A DNA stretch of 64,000 bases from Oxytricha trifallax (Eukaryota; Ciliophora; Spirotrichea; Sporadotrichida; Oxytrichidae): the NCBI GenBank assembly GCA_000711775.1, contig ARYC01025608.1, positions 57,008 through 121,007 on the forward strand, read 5' to 3'. Made by a program: the position numbers and the translations under genes. Positions 1 through 15,000 of the stretch are shown here, in pieces. Positions within the stretch are counted from its first letter, which is position 1. Each line of letters opens with the position of its first letter. Below the pieces are notes generated by a model. It did not search any database. It worked only from the letters and a program-made list of their open reading frames with translations, and was not told the origin of the DNA.

Positions 1-3000
1 AATATAAATTATTGTTTTTTGAAGGGATTCCACTGGATTCAAAAGTTCTTGAGGGAAGTATTAAAATATCAATGTATAGTGATTAAAACTATAAAATATA
101 TGAGATATATGAGAATTTATAAAAAAACTAAAAATTAATGGGCATGTATTTTTGATTAGTTTACGTTTAAAATTAATATGATAAAATAAAAAAAATAAAT
201 ACAAATTAAATTATGATTTGTTATAAATTAAAAATAATTGAGGATTTTTTTTACTTTACAATTAAAACTTTTTCTCGCCATGATTTAATATAAACATACA
301 AGCCGTAAGATATTACTATGAATATCTTTTAAAAATTAAATTATTTCAATATTAAATGGATAGTATCGTTAATTTTTTTTACAAATAATATTTAGATTAA
401 TGTCATCATATTAAGTAATTTTAATTTTTTTTACTGTAAAACAAATAGCTTACTATACCTTTAAGCATTAAGATATTTTAATCCCTAATTATAATTTTGA
501 AATCAAACTTAAAATATATGTAAAATTTTTTCTGGATTAAGTAATTTTTATAATTAAATTTAATTTAAAGTGTAAGGAGATTAGTCATAAAAATTTATTT
601 ATAATAAAATTCAATTATAAAATTTAAATAAGTACAATGAATAAGCATCTTCGCTTATATCTTTATTAAATTTACAATTTATATATGTTTAAATTCAAAA
701 ATATTTAATTTATAAAAAAATAATTTTAAAAAAAATAAATAAATATATTTAAATTTAATTTTCATTAATTAATTAAAGTATAATTCATTTTTTATTTATA
801 TCTGTATTCAAATTCTTAAACATATATCCTGTCTCTTTTTAGAAATATGTTTGTATTATTTAGTACTTTTATTTATATTATAAATTAAACGTCGTATTTT
901 AAATGATTGAATGTAATTCTCAAAGCAAAATTACTTCTAAAATAATCTCTAATAATTAGAATTAATTATATTGTATTTAAAATAAATACTAGCTTAAGTC
1001 GATGATGCTTTTGCTAATTTAGATCTTTTCAAAAAGCTTTCCATTCAAAACCCTTTAAATGATTTTTTTAAAAATAAAATGCTTCAAATAGAATAGTAAA
1101 TATATATTTATACCTAAAATCATGCTTATTAAAATGAGGAAGAATATTTTTAAATAGAAGTTTATCTAATTCCTCTTTAAATTTTATTGAAATTATTTTT
1201 AAATAAAGGAAGAATCTATAAATATTGCATTATAATTGTGTATAAATTTCTTTATTTTCCATAAGATCTTAGAAAATTTATTTTTCAAATTTTTTAATTC
1301 TACTTTATCTTATAAGTTTGGGTGAAACAAATTTATATTTTATTATTTTTTATCTACATAGTGATAAAAATTTCTTTTCAAAGTAAAAAGAGCAAAGTAG
1401 TTCATTTAAAAATTAGATAGTAAAAATAAAACGATGCATATTTTAATCTCATTTTTTAGTTATAATTTTAATGAGTTAAAGCTTTTAAGCTTCTTTTTGA
1501 AATTTAAACTTGTTAACTATACATAAGTCCTTTTGCAACTCAATAGAATTCTATTCTATGTGGAAAATGATAAGGTAGGTTAGATAGATTTTAATATATG
1601 GCTCTTAAATCTTAAAAGTATTCCAAACTCAAACCTCAAATTAATAAAAATGAACTCGCATTTTTATAATTTGCATCCACAGAAAAAGAAAGAATTAGAA
1701 TGCAAGAAATTAAAGCACTAGTAAAAAAGAAACAAATCTTCCGTGCTAAGTTTGTCGAAAAAAAAGCATGAGTTTTTTTTAATTTTCAATAAATTATTCA
1801 TTACAATTTACCCTTTATTAGCTTTATCATAACTTGTTTAATAAAAATAATAAATGCAATATTTTCTATTTATTAAAATTCTGAGTTTGAAGAAATATTA
1901 GGTTTTTCAAGTATAATTTTTTAATAACTCCTTAAAAAACTTCACTTATATAGAATGAGAAAATACAATTTTGTTTTACTTAGCTTCTCATATTTATTTC
2001 TTTAGTTTTTAACTTTTGAAGTTATCTTTTAAGATAGAAAGAATGATTATTTCCAACATTTTACTGCTTAAATTATTATAAGTATCTTATTTAAATTCTT
2101 ACTTTATTGAAAAGAAGGATTAATTAAAAATATTTTTTCGTTCTCTTTACTTAATATCAAGATTGAGTTTGCTAAAATATTTATATTTTGATTGAGTCAC
2201 ATAACTAGTTTTTATGCACATGAAATTTTATTAAAATATCAAGAAATTATAGTTAGAGTTTTACAATAATTTTTAAATCTATTGAAAAGAATAATAATAT
2301 CCCAATATTTATGGACTTACCACTTTTTTATATATATATATATATATATAGCTATAAGTTAAAAAAGTAACAAATTATTCATTATTAAATGCCAGACTTG
2401 TAAATTAAAAACTAAAATAATCAATTTAATACAATAAAGAAGAAAAAGATTTAATTAACTAAATTTATCGCATATTTAAGGTTTATTCCATTTATTTTTC
2501 CATTTTCTAAAATAATACTTATTTTAATATTGAATTACTTTATAATATTTCTAAATATATATTTAATTAAAATAGTCAATAATTTTGGGATTATTATTAT
2601 GCAAGGTCCAAGAATAATTATGTTATAAATTATTGGGGAAATCTATTTTTTATTTTTTTATAAAAGAATGAAGGTTATTTTCGTAATCTAGAACTACATT
2701 AAACTATTATAGAAATAAATTAAAAACATCTTTTCAAAATTTAATTCTTTGATATTGAAATATTATTTTCTTTCTAAACTGTAATTTAATATGTTTGTAA
2801 ATAGATATAATCAATATAATTCAAATAAGTATATATAAAATCTATTATATTCTTTGGAAAAAATTAAATATACTTTAAAATATCCTATACCAACATCTAG
2901 TACACTTTTTAACAGTATTCCTTATTTACCCATTAATTAGTTGAAGTCTTGATGTAGATAAGGAACTATCAAGTAAGTGTTTATAAAATTAATATTTGTT

Positions 3001-3010
3001 AAATAAATTG
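1..3010. other. AT-rich DNA with a few weak coding islands
   Basis: Mostly very AT-rich sequence without open frames. Weak minus-strand islands that could be further MDSs of paralog A lie near 1-60 (YIDILILPSRTFESSGIPSK), 255-310 and 990-1045 (VLNGKLFEKIQISKSIIDL). They are too short to assign firmly. A TA repeat lies at 2329-2350. I see no RNA gene or other element. Confidence 0.3.
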
Positions 3011-6000
3011 TTTAGAGATGTTAGGAACCCAATTCTGTCGATTTAAAACACAGTTAGCGAAGGATCAACTCCAACTTCAAGCTGCTTTTATATAATAGAT
3101 AAATTTATATACTTAACATTTTAATAGAACATTGCTTAATCTAAGTCATTACTAAGTTCTTTTCAGTAATCAATACCCCAAAACCCCTTAGTGAGGTTTA
3201 TAAGTGCTTTGATTTGTAGGGTATTGTTGGGGTCTTATTGGGGTTAGTAGAGAAAACGCAAGTTTTATGTGAATTTAATGTATATTTAATGAATATTAGG
3301 TGATTTAATTCAAACGAATTTTATTTGCTTGTCTTTGATATTCCTCTGGAATATTGCTCTCTTAAGTGGCACAAGTATGTCATCAAATCTTTACATTGGA
3401 TAGGAGGGAGCACTGATTATTATTATCTCTACTATCATTTTTATTTCCTTGCATACAATTTCTTACTTGATATATGCTTCTCAGCTTAGCTGATTGATTA
3501 TTTTTCAAACTTTGTACCAAAGTAAGCCATACTTTCCATATCACTCTCTAATATAATAGCTCCACTTGCCCATACATCCCACTAAACAGAGGCATTAGTC
3601 CATTTCTCTCTGATTGGGAAGTATCCAGGTGTCCCAAGAACCTTTGCTAAGGTTACTATCTCTTATCTTTATGCTCTATTGAAATCTATAACAACTACAT
3701 CTAAAGGACAGAGGTTTATCATAACATTGTCAGGCTTCAAATATCTATGAACATATCCAAGTTAATGCAACTCCTTGACACCCTATATCATATCTGATAG
3801 TACATAATTCAAATCATCTGGGTATCTGTTATAATTCAGATAATTTCTCAGAGTCATTTCATATTTCTTAAGCCATAATGCGATATAACCGTAGCTTAAA
3901 ATGACACCATTTAGCTTAAGCAAGTTCTTGCAATCTCCTCTCTAAGAATCATGTATTCGTTAGCAAACTCATTTTGGTACTGCTCATTCTTAAGTAGATA
4001 GCTGTAAGGATACACCTTATATGCATAATCATCAATTACAATAAGTTTTGGCTTTGCAGGAACGCTTATTTGCAAACAGTTATCAATACAACTGTTAATG
4101 TCAATTGCATTTAATGCAGGTGTTCATAGCTTTGGCTTAGAAGCATGCTAATATAGTTTTACCTACTTGTTGATTCATCAATTCATGCAGCTTCTATCTC
4201 TTGAGTCTCTCCTGTTAATCTCTTTATGACTCAATAGTATTTGACTTTCTCTTGGCAGGTATAAGCTTTTAAGTTTCTTTATCTTGAATAAAGAACTCGC
4301 TTTAGTGATGCTTTTGCATATTTTTCTTCACTTTTGCTGAATGGGTATAGGACTTCATACAAGTTGTGCATTAAAATCTGCCATCGACTTTATCATGCTT
4401 GAAATAGATCTTAGCTCTACCAGAGTGTATTTCTTTGATGTGCCTCTTCAAGCTAGAATCAGTTGAGAAGAAATTTTAGCATTCATTACATTAAAATGCT
4501 TTAACCTTTTCTACTGTGAGCTGTTCTTTTAACTCCTCAACGTCTTCGATTAGAGTTTAAATACTCATCTCTGCTCTCTGCTTCCTGATATTTATTTCTA
4601 GAACAAATACCTTTGATTCAAACTCAAGAGCTTTAAGCTCTGGCTCCTTTTCAATGTAGATGATTTCTGGCTTCTTAGTTTAGCCAAAGTTTAGCTAAGA
4701 TTATCCACTGCCAAGAGAGACTGCTTTGCGATTTAAGTTAGCCGCCATGTTTAAATTCAAATTTAAATTTCTATTATTAATAAGTGAAAACCTCACTGGC
4801 TATACTAACTTTGTATAGGAGCTGGCACTGCAACAACAATGGTTTATTCTTAGGTGTTAGACATCATATTTATCTTAGTTTATAACTATAAGTTTTCTAA
4901 TTTTATGCTTAATATTTTTTATTTTGGTACCAACTGAGAATAAATTCAGGTTGGTACTGGTACCAAGTAGGTTTTGAACCATTTGGGAACTTTTCCATTA
5001 AAACCTCATTAGTTTAAAACTTGGTACTAATTAAGTTTTGGTACTATTAAATTGGTACCAATTAAAATTAAACGAATTAAGTACCAGTACTAATTAAATT
5101 TAAACAAATTTAGTACTAATTTAATGGAACTAAATTGATAAAAATGGAGCTCCATCTCTGAAGTTTGTTATAGCTTCTACCAGCTTTCTCCACGTATCCT
5201 TACCAGTTTGACCTCCTATAAGATGCCCATAATTAATACTAAGATTTTTAACAGTAGGATCCAGAACTCTATATATTAAAATTTGAAATTCAATAACAAG
5301 AGAAGGAACAAGGTTGAAAACTATAAGTACTGCAATGAAGAGGGTTGAAGCTTAAGAAATGATCTCAAGATTTAGAAGAAGGGAAGATCTCTATCGATAC
5401 CTCGCTCAAAATGGTAAGTATGTAACATTTACTTAATCAAATACTCTAGTGGGTTTATTCCTTCCAACCATGGAATGTACCAAAATTTATTTCTTAAAAG
5501 CTATATATTGTGATGAGAAGAAAGCATTTAAAAACAATTAAATTAAGTTGATAGACATTCCACACTGCCCAAAGATTTTAGTCACTAATCTTACGAGGAT
5601 GAGATGAAAGATGAAGAGTTGGTAGTTTATCTTCCTTCCAAGAAACAAAACAAATCTCAAACAAGCTTCCCGAAAGAAACTTCTTCTTTGTTGTTCTTGG
5701 CACTTAATGAGAGAGTTATCTCAGAGAGATCATTTAAGAGGCTCACAAGAAACGCTACTCTATTTCTCCTGAAGATTGAAAGAAGCAAGGCATATTAATA
5801 AACGATACCTGGCTCGCTGAGCTTAAGAAGCATCCTTACCTCTCTAGTTAGCATTGTTTCAGAATTTTGTAAGGAAACCTGTTACTGGTATATTCCTAAT
5901 GAAAGAGCATGCTAAGGTTCACAGAGAGAGGAAGTCATAGACTATTCATTAAGTGAGCAAGAGACTTTATAAAAGATGCTTTAAAGCCAGATGAAATGAA

Positions 6001-9000
6001 TATAGATGCAGGAGCTGGCACTAAGAGAAGAAACATGAGCCAAGCAGCCATAAGAAGAGGAGAAGAAAGAGAAGCCAAACCCTTTTATGGGTCAATTTAA
6101 TTTTTGAATATATTCATTCATTTAAGTCTAAAACTTATTTATAAACATTCATTCTTCCCTCTCTCGCACAAATTGTTGTCTTATCTACGCTCACTCTCTT
6201 AAAGCTGCTTTGAATTAAGTCTACTGTATCGATGGGCAAGTCATGCATAAGATGATACAGCAGCAGCTTCTTGTAATGAGTCTTGATTTAACTCCAGTAG
6301 AATTTAATTCCATTAAATTATGGGCTATAAGGAACGTTGTAAACAGGAGTTATGTTTAATTCTTCATAGGCTTTCTTAGACTCCCTAGTATTATGAACTG
6401 AAAGGTTATCAACAAACAGGATGATCTCTTGATTGCTATACTTCTCTCTGAGCTTATTTATGAACTCTATATACTACTCTCGCTTAATAGAGCGAGGGTG
6501 AATAACATAACTTTCTAAGCCTGAATCTTCGCTAATACCTGCTAAAATTGCATGAGTTACAACCTTTACTTTCTAATCGTAGACTTCTATATTATCATAC
6601 TTCTTATACCAAGACTTATTAATAAAGGTGTTGAATGTAAACACAGCTTCATCAGCGTGTATGAACTTGATGTTATTGTCAATAGCCCTCTGCATTTAAT
6701 CATATATATAGTTTAAATTATTACTATAAAATGGCACTGTAAAATCAATCACTCTCTTCACTCTGTTGACAGTCTTGAAAGTAATACCATTTCTTCTATA
6801 AATGTTGGCTGTAGTTTAAGGAGAGATACGCATGTCAGGAAACTTGCAATGAGACATCACAGCTCGCTAGTCTAGTGAAAAGTGTGCCCAATACTTTAAA
6901 GTCTTCGAGTCGCAGAGGTAGTCAATATGGTGCTGTGAGAACTTTTATTTTCTTGCAGGATGCTTTCAAGTGCCTGAATTATAATGCTAAACAGCCAACA
7001 AGCAATGATACCTAACTGTTAAGGCACTCTTGCGCAGGAGCTTTGGTATAGCAGCATAATTCATTACTGGTTTGATTTAGTCTATATTAATACTTGTACC
7101 ATACCTAAGCTTAAGCAGTAAATCTAAATATTACTCATCATAAATAGACCCTAAATTTCGCTAATTTCTATTTCTCATTTTGCAATTTGACCTAATTTCT
7201 CTACTAACCCCAATAAGACCCCAACTATAACCTACAAATCAAAGCACTTATAAACCTCACTAAGGGGTTTTAGGGTTTTGAATGGTCTTTTCTAGATTTA
7301 GCATCATTATCATATAATTGAAAAATAACTTTGAGAAATAAAACTTAAACAAATATCACACTATATTTAATACATAAAACATAATATAGTATATGTTAAA
7401 AATAAAATAATTTTAAAATAAAAGTTTGTGAATTTAAGTGGTAACTATTTGAATAGAAAAATCTTTTAAACTATTTAAAAAAATTGAAACAGAAGAATTT
7501 AATTTTATTTCAATTATTAATTATTTTATTTCAATAATCAAGAACAAAATATATAAATTTTTAATCCGTATTCTTAATACTATTGATTCTCTTTGATTAT
7601 AAATATTGTATTAAAATAATTTTTATTTTATAAATATTTTAAACTAAACTTAAATTTTTTATCAATTTTTATTTTTGAAAAATAGAGTTTAATTTATTAT
7701 ATATTTTTAATTTAAAATATAAAAGTCTAATAAAATAATTTGTAAATAAATATTATTATTATTATTATTTCCATTTTACTTTGTAAAATTAATAGATATT
7801 AAATATACTTAATATCAAATAATATTGTATTTAAAAATAAATTAATTTGAATAATCGAACCCTTAAATTCAATATTTGGTTTAAATATAATTCTTTGCAC
7901 AGAATGTAATTGATATCTTAACTTACAAATTTAGCACCTTTAATTTCTATCCAAACATAAGATTTTTGCTCATTTTGAGAAGAATTAATATAATTTAAAT
8001 ATAATAGTTTTTTAATTTACTTATGAAGTCAAAAAAGTTATAATTTAAAATTTAGAAGGATTGAAAACTCTAATGAATTTATCGTGGAAAATTAATTATA
8101 TTACTAAAATAGAGATAATTTGAAAATCAAATTAGATTAGAGAATAATAGGAAATACTAAAACTAATATAAATGAAAAATGCATGAGCTCTGTGATGAAT
8201 GGTTTTTTATTTTTTTATTTTTTAAATAATGGCAGAACTAATTATTGTCATTCATAAATCAAACAGATTTGTAATCCTATTTATATGTAGTTATTGTACA
8301 GATTTATTAGGGTGACTGATTTCTCCCCTGAACTATAATTTAATAAAAATGTATAAACATTGCCATTAAAATGTTTAAATGTAAAATTATCTGATTATTT
8401 CTATCTAACTGGGTTGAGCCCCAGAATTAGTTTTTTAGCAGCTTTTAATTATAATAATATAATACAAATGTATTAAAAATCTATTGCAAAACTTTGCCTT
8501 GTAAAATTGATCTTTTAAGAGCGAATATGCAAACAAAATATCTTATGATTTCCTATCTTAAAAATTAATAATATCGGAAAATTATTGCTGAAATAGTTGC
8601 AATCAGAGTATTCATAGTATCAAGACAAAATTCGCACTTATTTATTGAAATATCTACACTCATTATATTATTTATTGATTATAAAAAATTCTAAAAACGT
8701 ATAATTCATACAACATATAATAACAAATATCTTAATATATGAGAATAAAAGAATTTTAAAAGATGAAAATGCTATGAATAAAGTCATTTCGCTCTTACTT
8801 AGATCGTATTAACCAAATTTAATTTCAAAATCATTTATATTTTCTAAATAATTATAATAAAAATAATAATAGTAATCGTAGGGGCTATATATTTAATACA
8901 ATAATCACTTTTAAATTCTTAAAATCTTAAGAATTATTTTTCATATGTAATTTAGGGTTTATTATATTTTTTGAATGTAGATTTAAATTTTTTGCTTTGG

Positions 9001-12000
9001 TTGATAATTTAATGAATTTAATCAAAAAGTTTTTGCCCTTCATTTCTCTCATGAAATTGCATATAATCACATTTAAAAACGTACCTAAACATTTTTTCAT
9101 AATAATAGAATATTATATATTTATAATGATTCGTGGATATGCACTATAGCCGATTTGTTACTTTTAAAGCCGGTAGCTACTATCTGATCAAAGCTACAAG
9201 GACAATTGTATCCATATTCTCTATCATTTTAAAAAATAATTATTTATAAAGTATTTAATAATAATTAATATATGTTGATCTGATTAAGTTATTAAATTCT
9301 AAATATTAAATTGTTCTAAAACACATTTTTAGAAAAAAATCAAATATTTGATTTTATTTTGATCAATAAAAAAAATACTTTTAGTATTTAAAATATATTT
9401 AATTAATAAATAAATTTATTTCATTTAAAGATGTTGTATTTAATTTATTGATATTATATAATAACTGAAATAAAAATAAGAATATTTTATATAATAATTA
9501 AGTCAAATTTTGAGAAATTTCATAAGGGAGGTAAAAGAAAAAAAGTTTTTTGTAATAAATTTCTGTCTTTAAGATTGTTATCTAAATTCTTAAAAATACA
9601 TAAAATTAATTGTGATTTAAATAACTACCAATAAATTAAATAACTAAATTTATTTAAATAATCATATGCCAACACCTATTTTATGGAGATAACCTCAGTT
9701 TAACCTTATCTTAGCATAGATTTTGGCGTTATTGAGCACAGCGTGTATTTTTAATTACTGATTAATACAAAGTTGTGAGTTTTTAAATTATAAGTTTTGT
9801 AATATAAAATAAATTTAAGCATTATTTTTATAAAATGGTTTTATTATTTAAGATTCCATTATACACTTTCCATGGTTGAACAGTCTTGATATAAAGCAAG
9901 ATATTTTTAATTAATTTGTAAGATCAAAATTAATTATATCAATTATAAAAGAGCTGTAATAGGAAGCTAAGGAGCTTAAGCAGTGAAAACTTAGAAATTA
10001 TGCACACACTTAATTTGATCTTAGTTATATACTATTGTTAAAATGAATGTGGTTGAGGTATCAAAATATTTAAATATTTATTGTCATTAAAAATTTACAT
10101 AATATATTTGAATGAAATGTTTGATCCTTTATAAGGAAAAGTAAGGATACTAAGAACTAATTAATTTAAATTATATTTTTAAACAAATTAAAACAATTGC
10201 ATAATATCATCTCTTTTTTTAAAAAAATTATCACCATTTTTCACAGTAGCTTGTGATTTAATAAAATCGTTTCCAAAAATAATTGAATTTAATAATAGAA
10301 GCCAAGGTAAGATGCCTTAGTATGGCTAATTTATTAAAAATGGAATTAAAGATAATTTATATAAATGGCCTTCCAATTTATAAAGTCCCGGTGTAATCAA
10401 TGTCAATCAAAAAAAATTTTTGGGAAAAGCATAAAATAAGTAAATGTATTTAATTTACTTAAAAACTAAAATTATCTTAATTGTCAAATATTGTTCGATA
10501 TTTACTAAAAAAAATCATTAATTTATAAAAATCTCCATTGAATTCCGTTTTTATAAAATTTAATCGTACATTTTAATATTCTAATTTATTTGATTATTTA
10601 CATAGAATTTAAAAATAATATCTTATTATGATTAGTTATTTTAAATACCTATAAAATACATAATTTTTTAACTTAATTGCATTTATAGATATATAGCCTA
10701 AAAATAATTAGAAAAAATAAGTCTAATGCTATAGCCTTGATATCTCCCCAAATTTTATTTACATTAAAAATAAGATTAAATTATGTAGTACTTTATATTT
10801 TATTGAAGACTTTCCCAGTCTTTTCCTTTAGTATCTTCTGGCAGCATTCTAAGGTCAAATACTGGATCCGATTCAATACCTCAAACATTTTTGCATAAGA
10901 AATATTTTTAATAAAAATGTTTGAAATACTGTAAAATAATTTTTATAATAAGGCGAGATACATAAATAAATGATTACTAAAGAAGATTGCTTGATAAATT
11001 ATTGAACAACTTTTTTACAAATTAATTTCTATATTAAATAATAACTAAGGCTTTGAAAAATTAAATATAATATAAAATAAATACGACATTTATATGTATT
11101 GATTATTATGTAAATAGATTTAAAAATCTTATTTTCTTAAAACATTATATATTTCTTCATTCATTTCAAATTTTGCTTGAAATAAAATAAAACTTAAGAA
11201 TCAAGAAAGATAATTAGTGATACGAATAGTTTATAATATTCTATTAGATAGAGAGTATATAATTATAAGATATAGTAATTTTAAACGAAAAATTCAAGTT
11301 TAAATATAATATAACTTTAATGTTTATACTCATTAATACATTAGTGTTAAATTTATCATTTTATATTGTCTCTTTAAATTTTAATCATTTAGTCAAAATA
11401 AATATGTTAGCTAAATATGTGGAAAAAAAAGTTATTCACTTAGTAACTTTATTAAAAATTTTTAATAAATAAGTAAATTATATAGATAAGATATAACTTT
11501 ATTAAAAAATTAATGGATTAGATTTAAAGTACTTCTAAATATTGTATATTACTATTGAGTTCTATAAAATATTAATTTTAATTGAATTTTTATTATAATT
11601 CTTTAACAACACACAGACCACATCTACATAAGTTTCAATATTAAACTAGTAAAAGAATCGATCAATTTGATCAGGTAGTACGAGATGCTTCTTTACAAAT
11701 TCCCCAGTCATAATGTCATAGGCTGAAAGGAATTTAAGTATTAAAAATATTATATTTATAATTTGTTGTGGGCAATCATGATAAATATAAACATATAAAA
11801 TTATTATAGAAAAATATACATAAAAAATATCAAAACTTTGAAAATATAATAGAATAGTGGTTACAAAATTAAAATATAAATATTTAGTCAGATTTATCAG
11901 TTAAAATCTAAAATTTTAAAAACCTAGGATCTCTTTCATAATTCTTAAATTTATTGTGTTTATAGCTTGTTTTCTATCATATTATGTGAAACAAATGTTA

Positions 12001-15000
12001 ATAAAAGGGTTAACAGTTCTTGATAAATAAAAATTCTACTAGTTATAACAAATAAAAAATCATTTATTAAAAACATATTTGTAGTACATTAATATTGTAT
12101 AAGAGACTAAATGTACTTTAATCTTATATGATTGATTACATTTATTAACGAGCATTAATTAAATTAATTTTATAATTTTTAATATTATTATAAAGCAAGG
12201 GTTTGTAATTGAACTATTATAGACTTATCAATTCTCAATATGAATCAATGTGGTGTAATTTAGATTTAATTAACTTAAAAAAATATTTTTTAAGTTTTTA
12301 ATTCTTTAATTTTAAATATTATCTTAAATAATATACATCACTATAAGTTAAGCAGGGAAATAACTTTTAATAATTATTTTTAATTATAATAAATAAAATC
12401 AATAAAATTCTATCAATGAATTTATTAATTAATCAAGCACAAAGTTTGATTTTGATATTCTATGATTATAAAGCCCTTAAATATATCAACATAGTTTGAA
12501 TTATATTTAAATATTATAATAAAAAATATTAGTGTTAAAGTATCCTTTGATGTACTAATTCCATTTTGAAGTCCTTATCTAAGATCTTTGTTTTTTATTC
12601 GTAAGAAAAATCATCATAAGAATTATGTTTTATTTAATAGTATGTGTAGTCAAGATCAAATTAAGAGGACTTCACATAGAAATAAAATATTAATTTAAAT
12701 TATGAGAATACTTTAAAAGAGCTTTTGAATAATATAAATTTATTTGATAATTTTTTACCAAATATTTTAAACTTATAAGATTAAGTAGATAACTTGGGAA
12801 GTATTGATAGAACTTTCAATATCAAAGTTTGAGACTATCTATTTATACTCTCTGGTTGACATAAGCCCAGTCTTTATTTCCATATTAAATACCTTAAATA
12901 ATAAATAATAATAATAATAAGATTAAATATTATTGTATAGAAGGCTACCAAGCTCATTTAAATGAAATAATAATAATTTCTATGTCTTCGAAAATTTCAT
13001 CAACATATTGCTTGTGCCCCATTTAAATATTTTAATTTAATTAAATAAATTTAACCATCCCTTAATAAAAGTCTATCTAGCCAGTAGTCAGCAAAGTAAT
13101 TGCATAGAAATAAATATATTTATTTATTAATATTTTAATTGAGTAATTAATCAAATTACTATTTAATATATTTAATGTTTTATTAAAATTTGAAAAACTT
13201 TAAGATTCAATTGTCAAATAATAATAATAAGATTTTATTTTTTTTAAAGTAATCAATTTTTATACTATTTTAGTATTGAGTCATATTAAAAAAATAATGA
13301 TTAATTTAATGTTTTTCTGTAATGATATTTTTTGCTTTTATATATAATTATAATTTTTTCATTAATATATCTCATTGGTTTCAAAAATAATACATTTTAT
13401 ATTTTTTAATAAATTGTTAATATTATAATATCAATAAAGATTATCTGTTCTAAAGCGAATTAAGTGATTTGAGAGTAAGTATGAATGATTAATCAACAAT
13501 TTAATTCAATATGCATAGTATATGTACAGTGATATTGTCTTTAATAGCTCATTTTACTCAGCATCTTCAGCTTCATGATCATGATGATTTCTCGATCAAA
13601 TCTCGAGATCGGTGCTCATTTGGTTCCTCATGATCATAGTATCAGAAGTAGCTCATTTTAAGTTCCATCAGTTGAAATCTTGGGCACATCTCGATTTAAG
13701 AAGGATTTTTTTTAGCATCATTGTGAAAGTCAAGTCTCCATTTTAACCTTTGATTTTTTAATAATTTTGAGATTATAAGTTAATTTGTTAGGTCTGATTA
13801 AAAACTAACAAAGTTTTAATCAGACCTAACAAATTAACTTATAATCTCAAAATTATTAAAAAATCAAAGGTTAAAATGGAGACTTGACTTTCACAATGAT
13901 GCTAAAAAAAATCCTTCTTAAATCGAGATGTGCCCAAGATTTCAACTGATGGAACTTAAAATGAGCTACTTCTGATACTATGATCATGAGGAACCAAATG
14001 AGCACCGATCTCGAGATTTGATCGAGAAATCATCATGATCATGAAGCTGAAGATGCTGAGTAAAATGAGCTATTAAAGACAATATCACTGTACATATACT
14101 ATGCATATTGAATTAAATTGTTGATTAATCATTCATACTTACTCTCAAATCACTTAATTCGCTTTATTATGAGTTATATATATGAATTAATACACATTTA
14201 TCCTTGATAATTTTAATTATAAAAAACATTTTATTTTTAATAAAATACTTGGAAAAAATTTAGTTCTATCAATTCATTCTAATTTATAATTTATATCTTA
14301 CTATAAATAAATCACTATTCTTAAGATTTTAATATTGTAAATTTAATACTCAAACTAACTGATAAAATATAAAATTTGAATATAAATAATTATAGACCTT
14401 TCCTTGAGTACATTTATAAACTACTTTTCAGATTTATAAATAATTTAATAAATATAAATGATTTTACCAACATTTTAAGCTTTCTTTGCTCTTTGATAGA
14501 TGTCAGCTTGCTGCTTAAATTATTGCAAATAAATCGAATTTTCAGCAATTTTTTTATTATTATTAATTTTAATTCATATAGTTAAAATTATATTTTTTTC
14601 AGCACTGACCTCACGGTTTAATACTAGACTATTGATTATTAAATTTATATTATAAAATTTGAATTCTATAATGATAATTTTTGTGTTTTATTTAATTTAA
14701 AATTATTGAAATCTAGGACTGACTGTGAAGTTTCAAACATTATGCATATTTAATCTTCACACTAAGGCTCTTCGGTAATATTTGTATTGTGAGAGAAATA
14801 ATTATTCAATTATAAATTATATTAGAACATCCCAACTATAATATTTGCAAATACATTTGAATATTGAAAATCAATTATATATAAACTAATAATAAATAAA
14901 AATCGTAGCAGTTAAAAAATTGGCCGATTTAAACAATCTAGGGCTCATTCGATAGGGAATTCAAAATTAGCTGGACTTTACTATTGGCGGTACTATTTTA

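Larger units (their letters stand above)
3171..7280. mobile_element. TBE-type (telomere-bearing element) transposon, full length, decayed
   Basis: A 4110-bp element with 85-bp inverted terminal repeats. Each repeat begins with a near-perfect 17-bp telomere-like C4A4 sequence (consensus CAAAACCCCAAAACCCC, one change at each end). It is flanked by the 3-bp duplication AAT at 3168-3170 and 7281-7283, matching the ANT target known for Oxytricha TBE elements. It carries the three genes expected of a TBE: a zinc-finger/kinase gene of the 57-kDa class, a 22-kDa-class ORF and a DDE transposase of the 42-kDa class. All three are broken here. Such elements are confined to the germline and removed during development. 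This copy lies inside an IES of paralog A. Confidence 0.95.

Noticed and set aside
3171-3187. C4A4 repeats as a real chromosome end (telomere)
   Set aside because: They continue into an 85-bp inverted repeat matched at 7196-7280, with AAT duplications outside and TBE genes inside. That is a transposon end, not a telomere.
14376-14585. Plus-strand ORF of 69 codons as a gene
   Set aside because: It is the complement of a more protein-like minus-strand island; the plus-strand translation is hydrophobic AT-rich filler.
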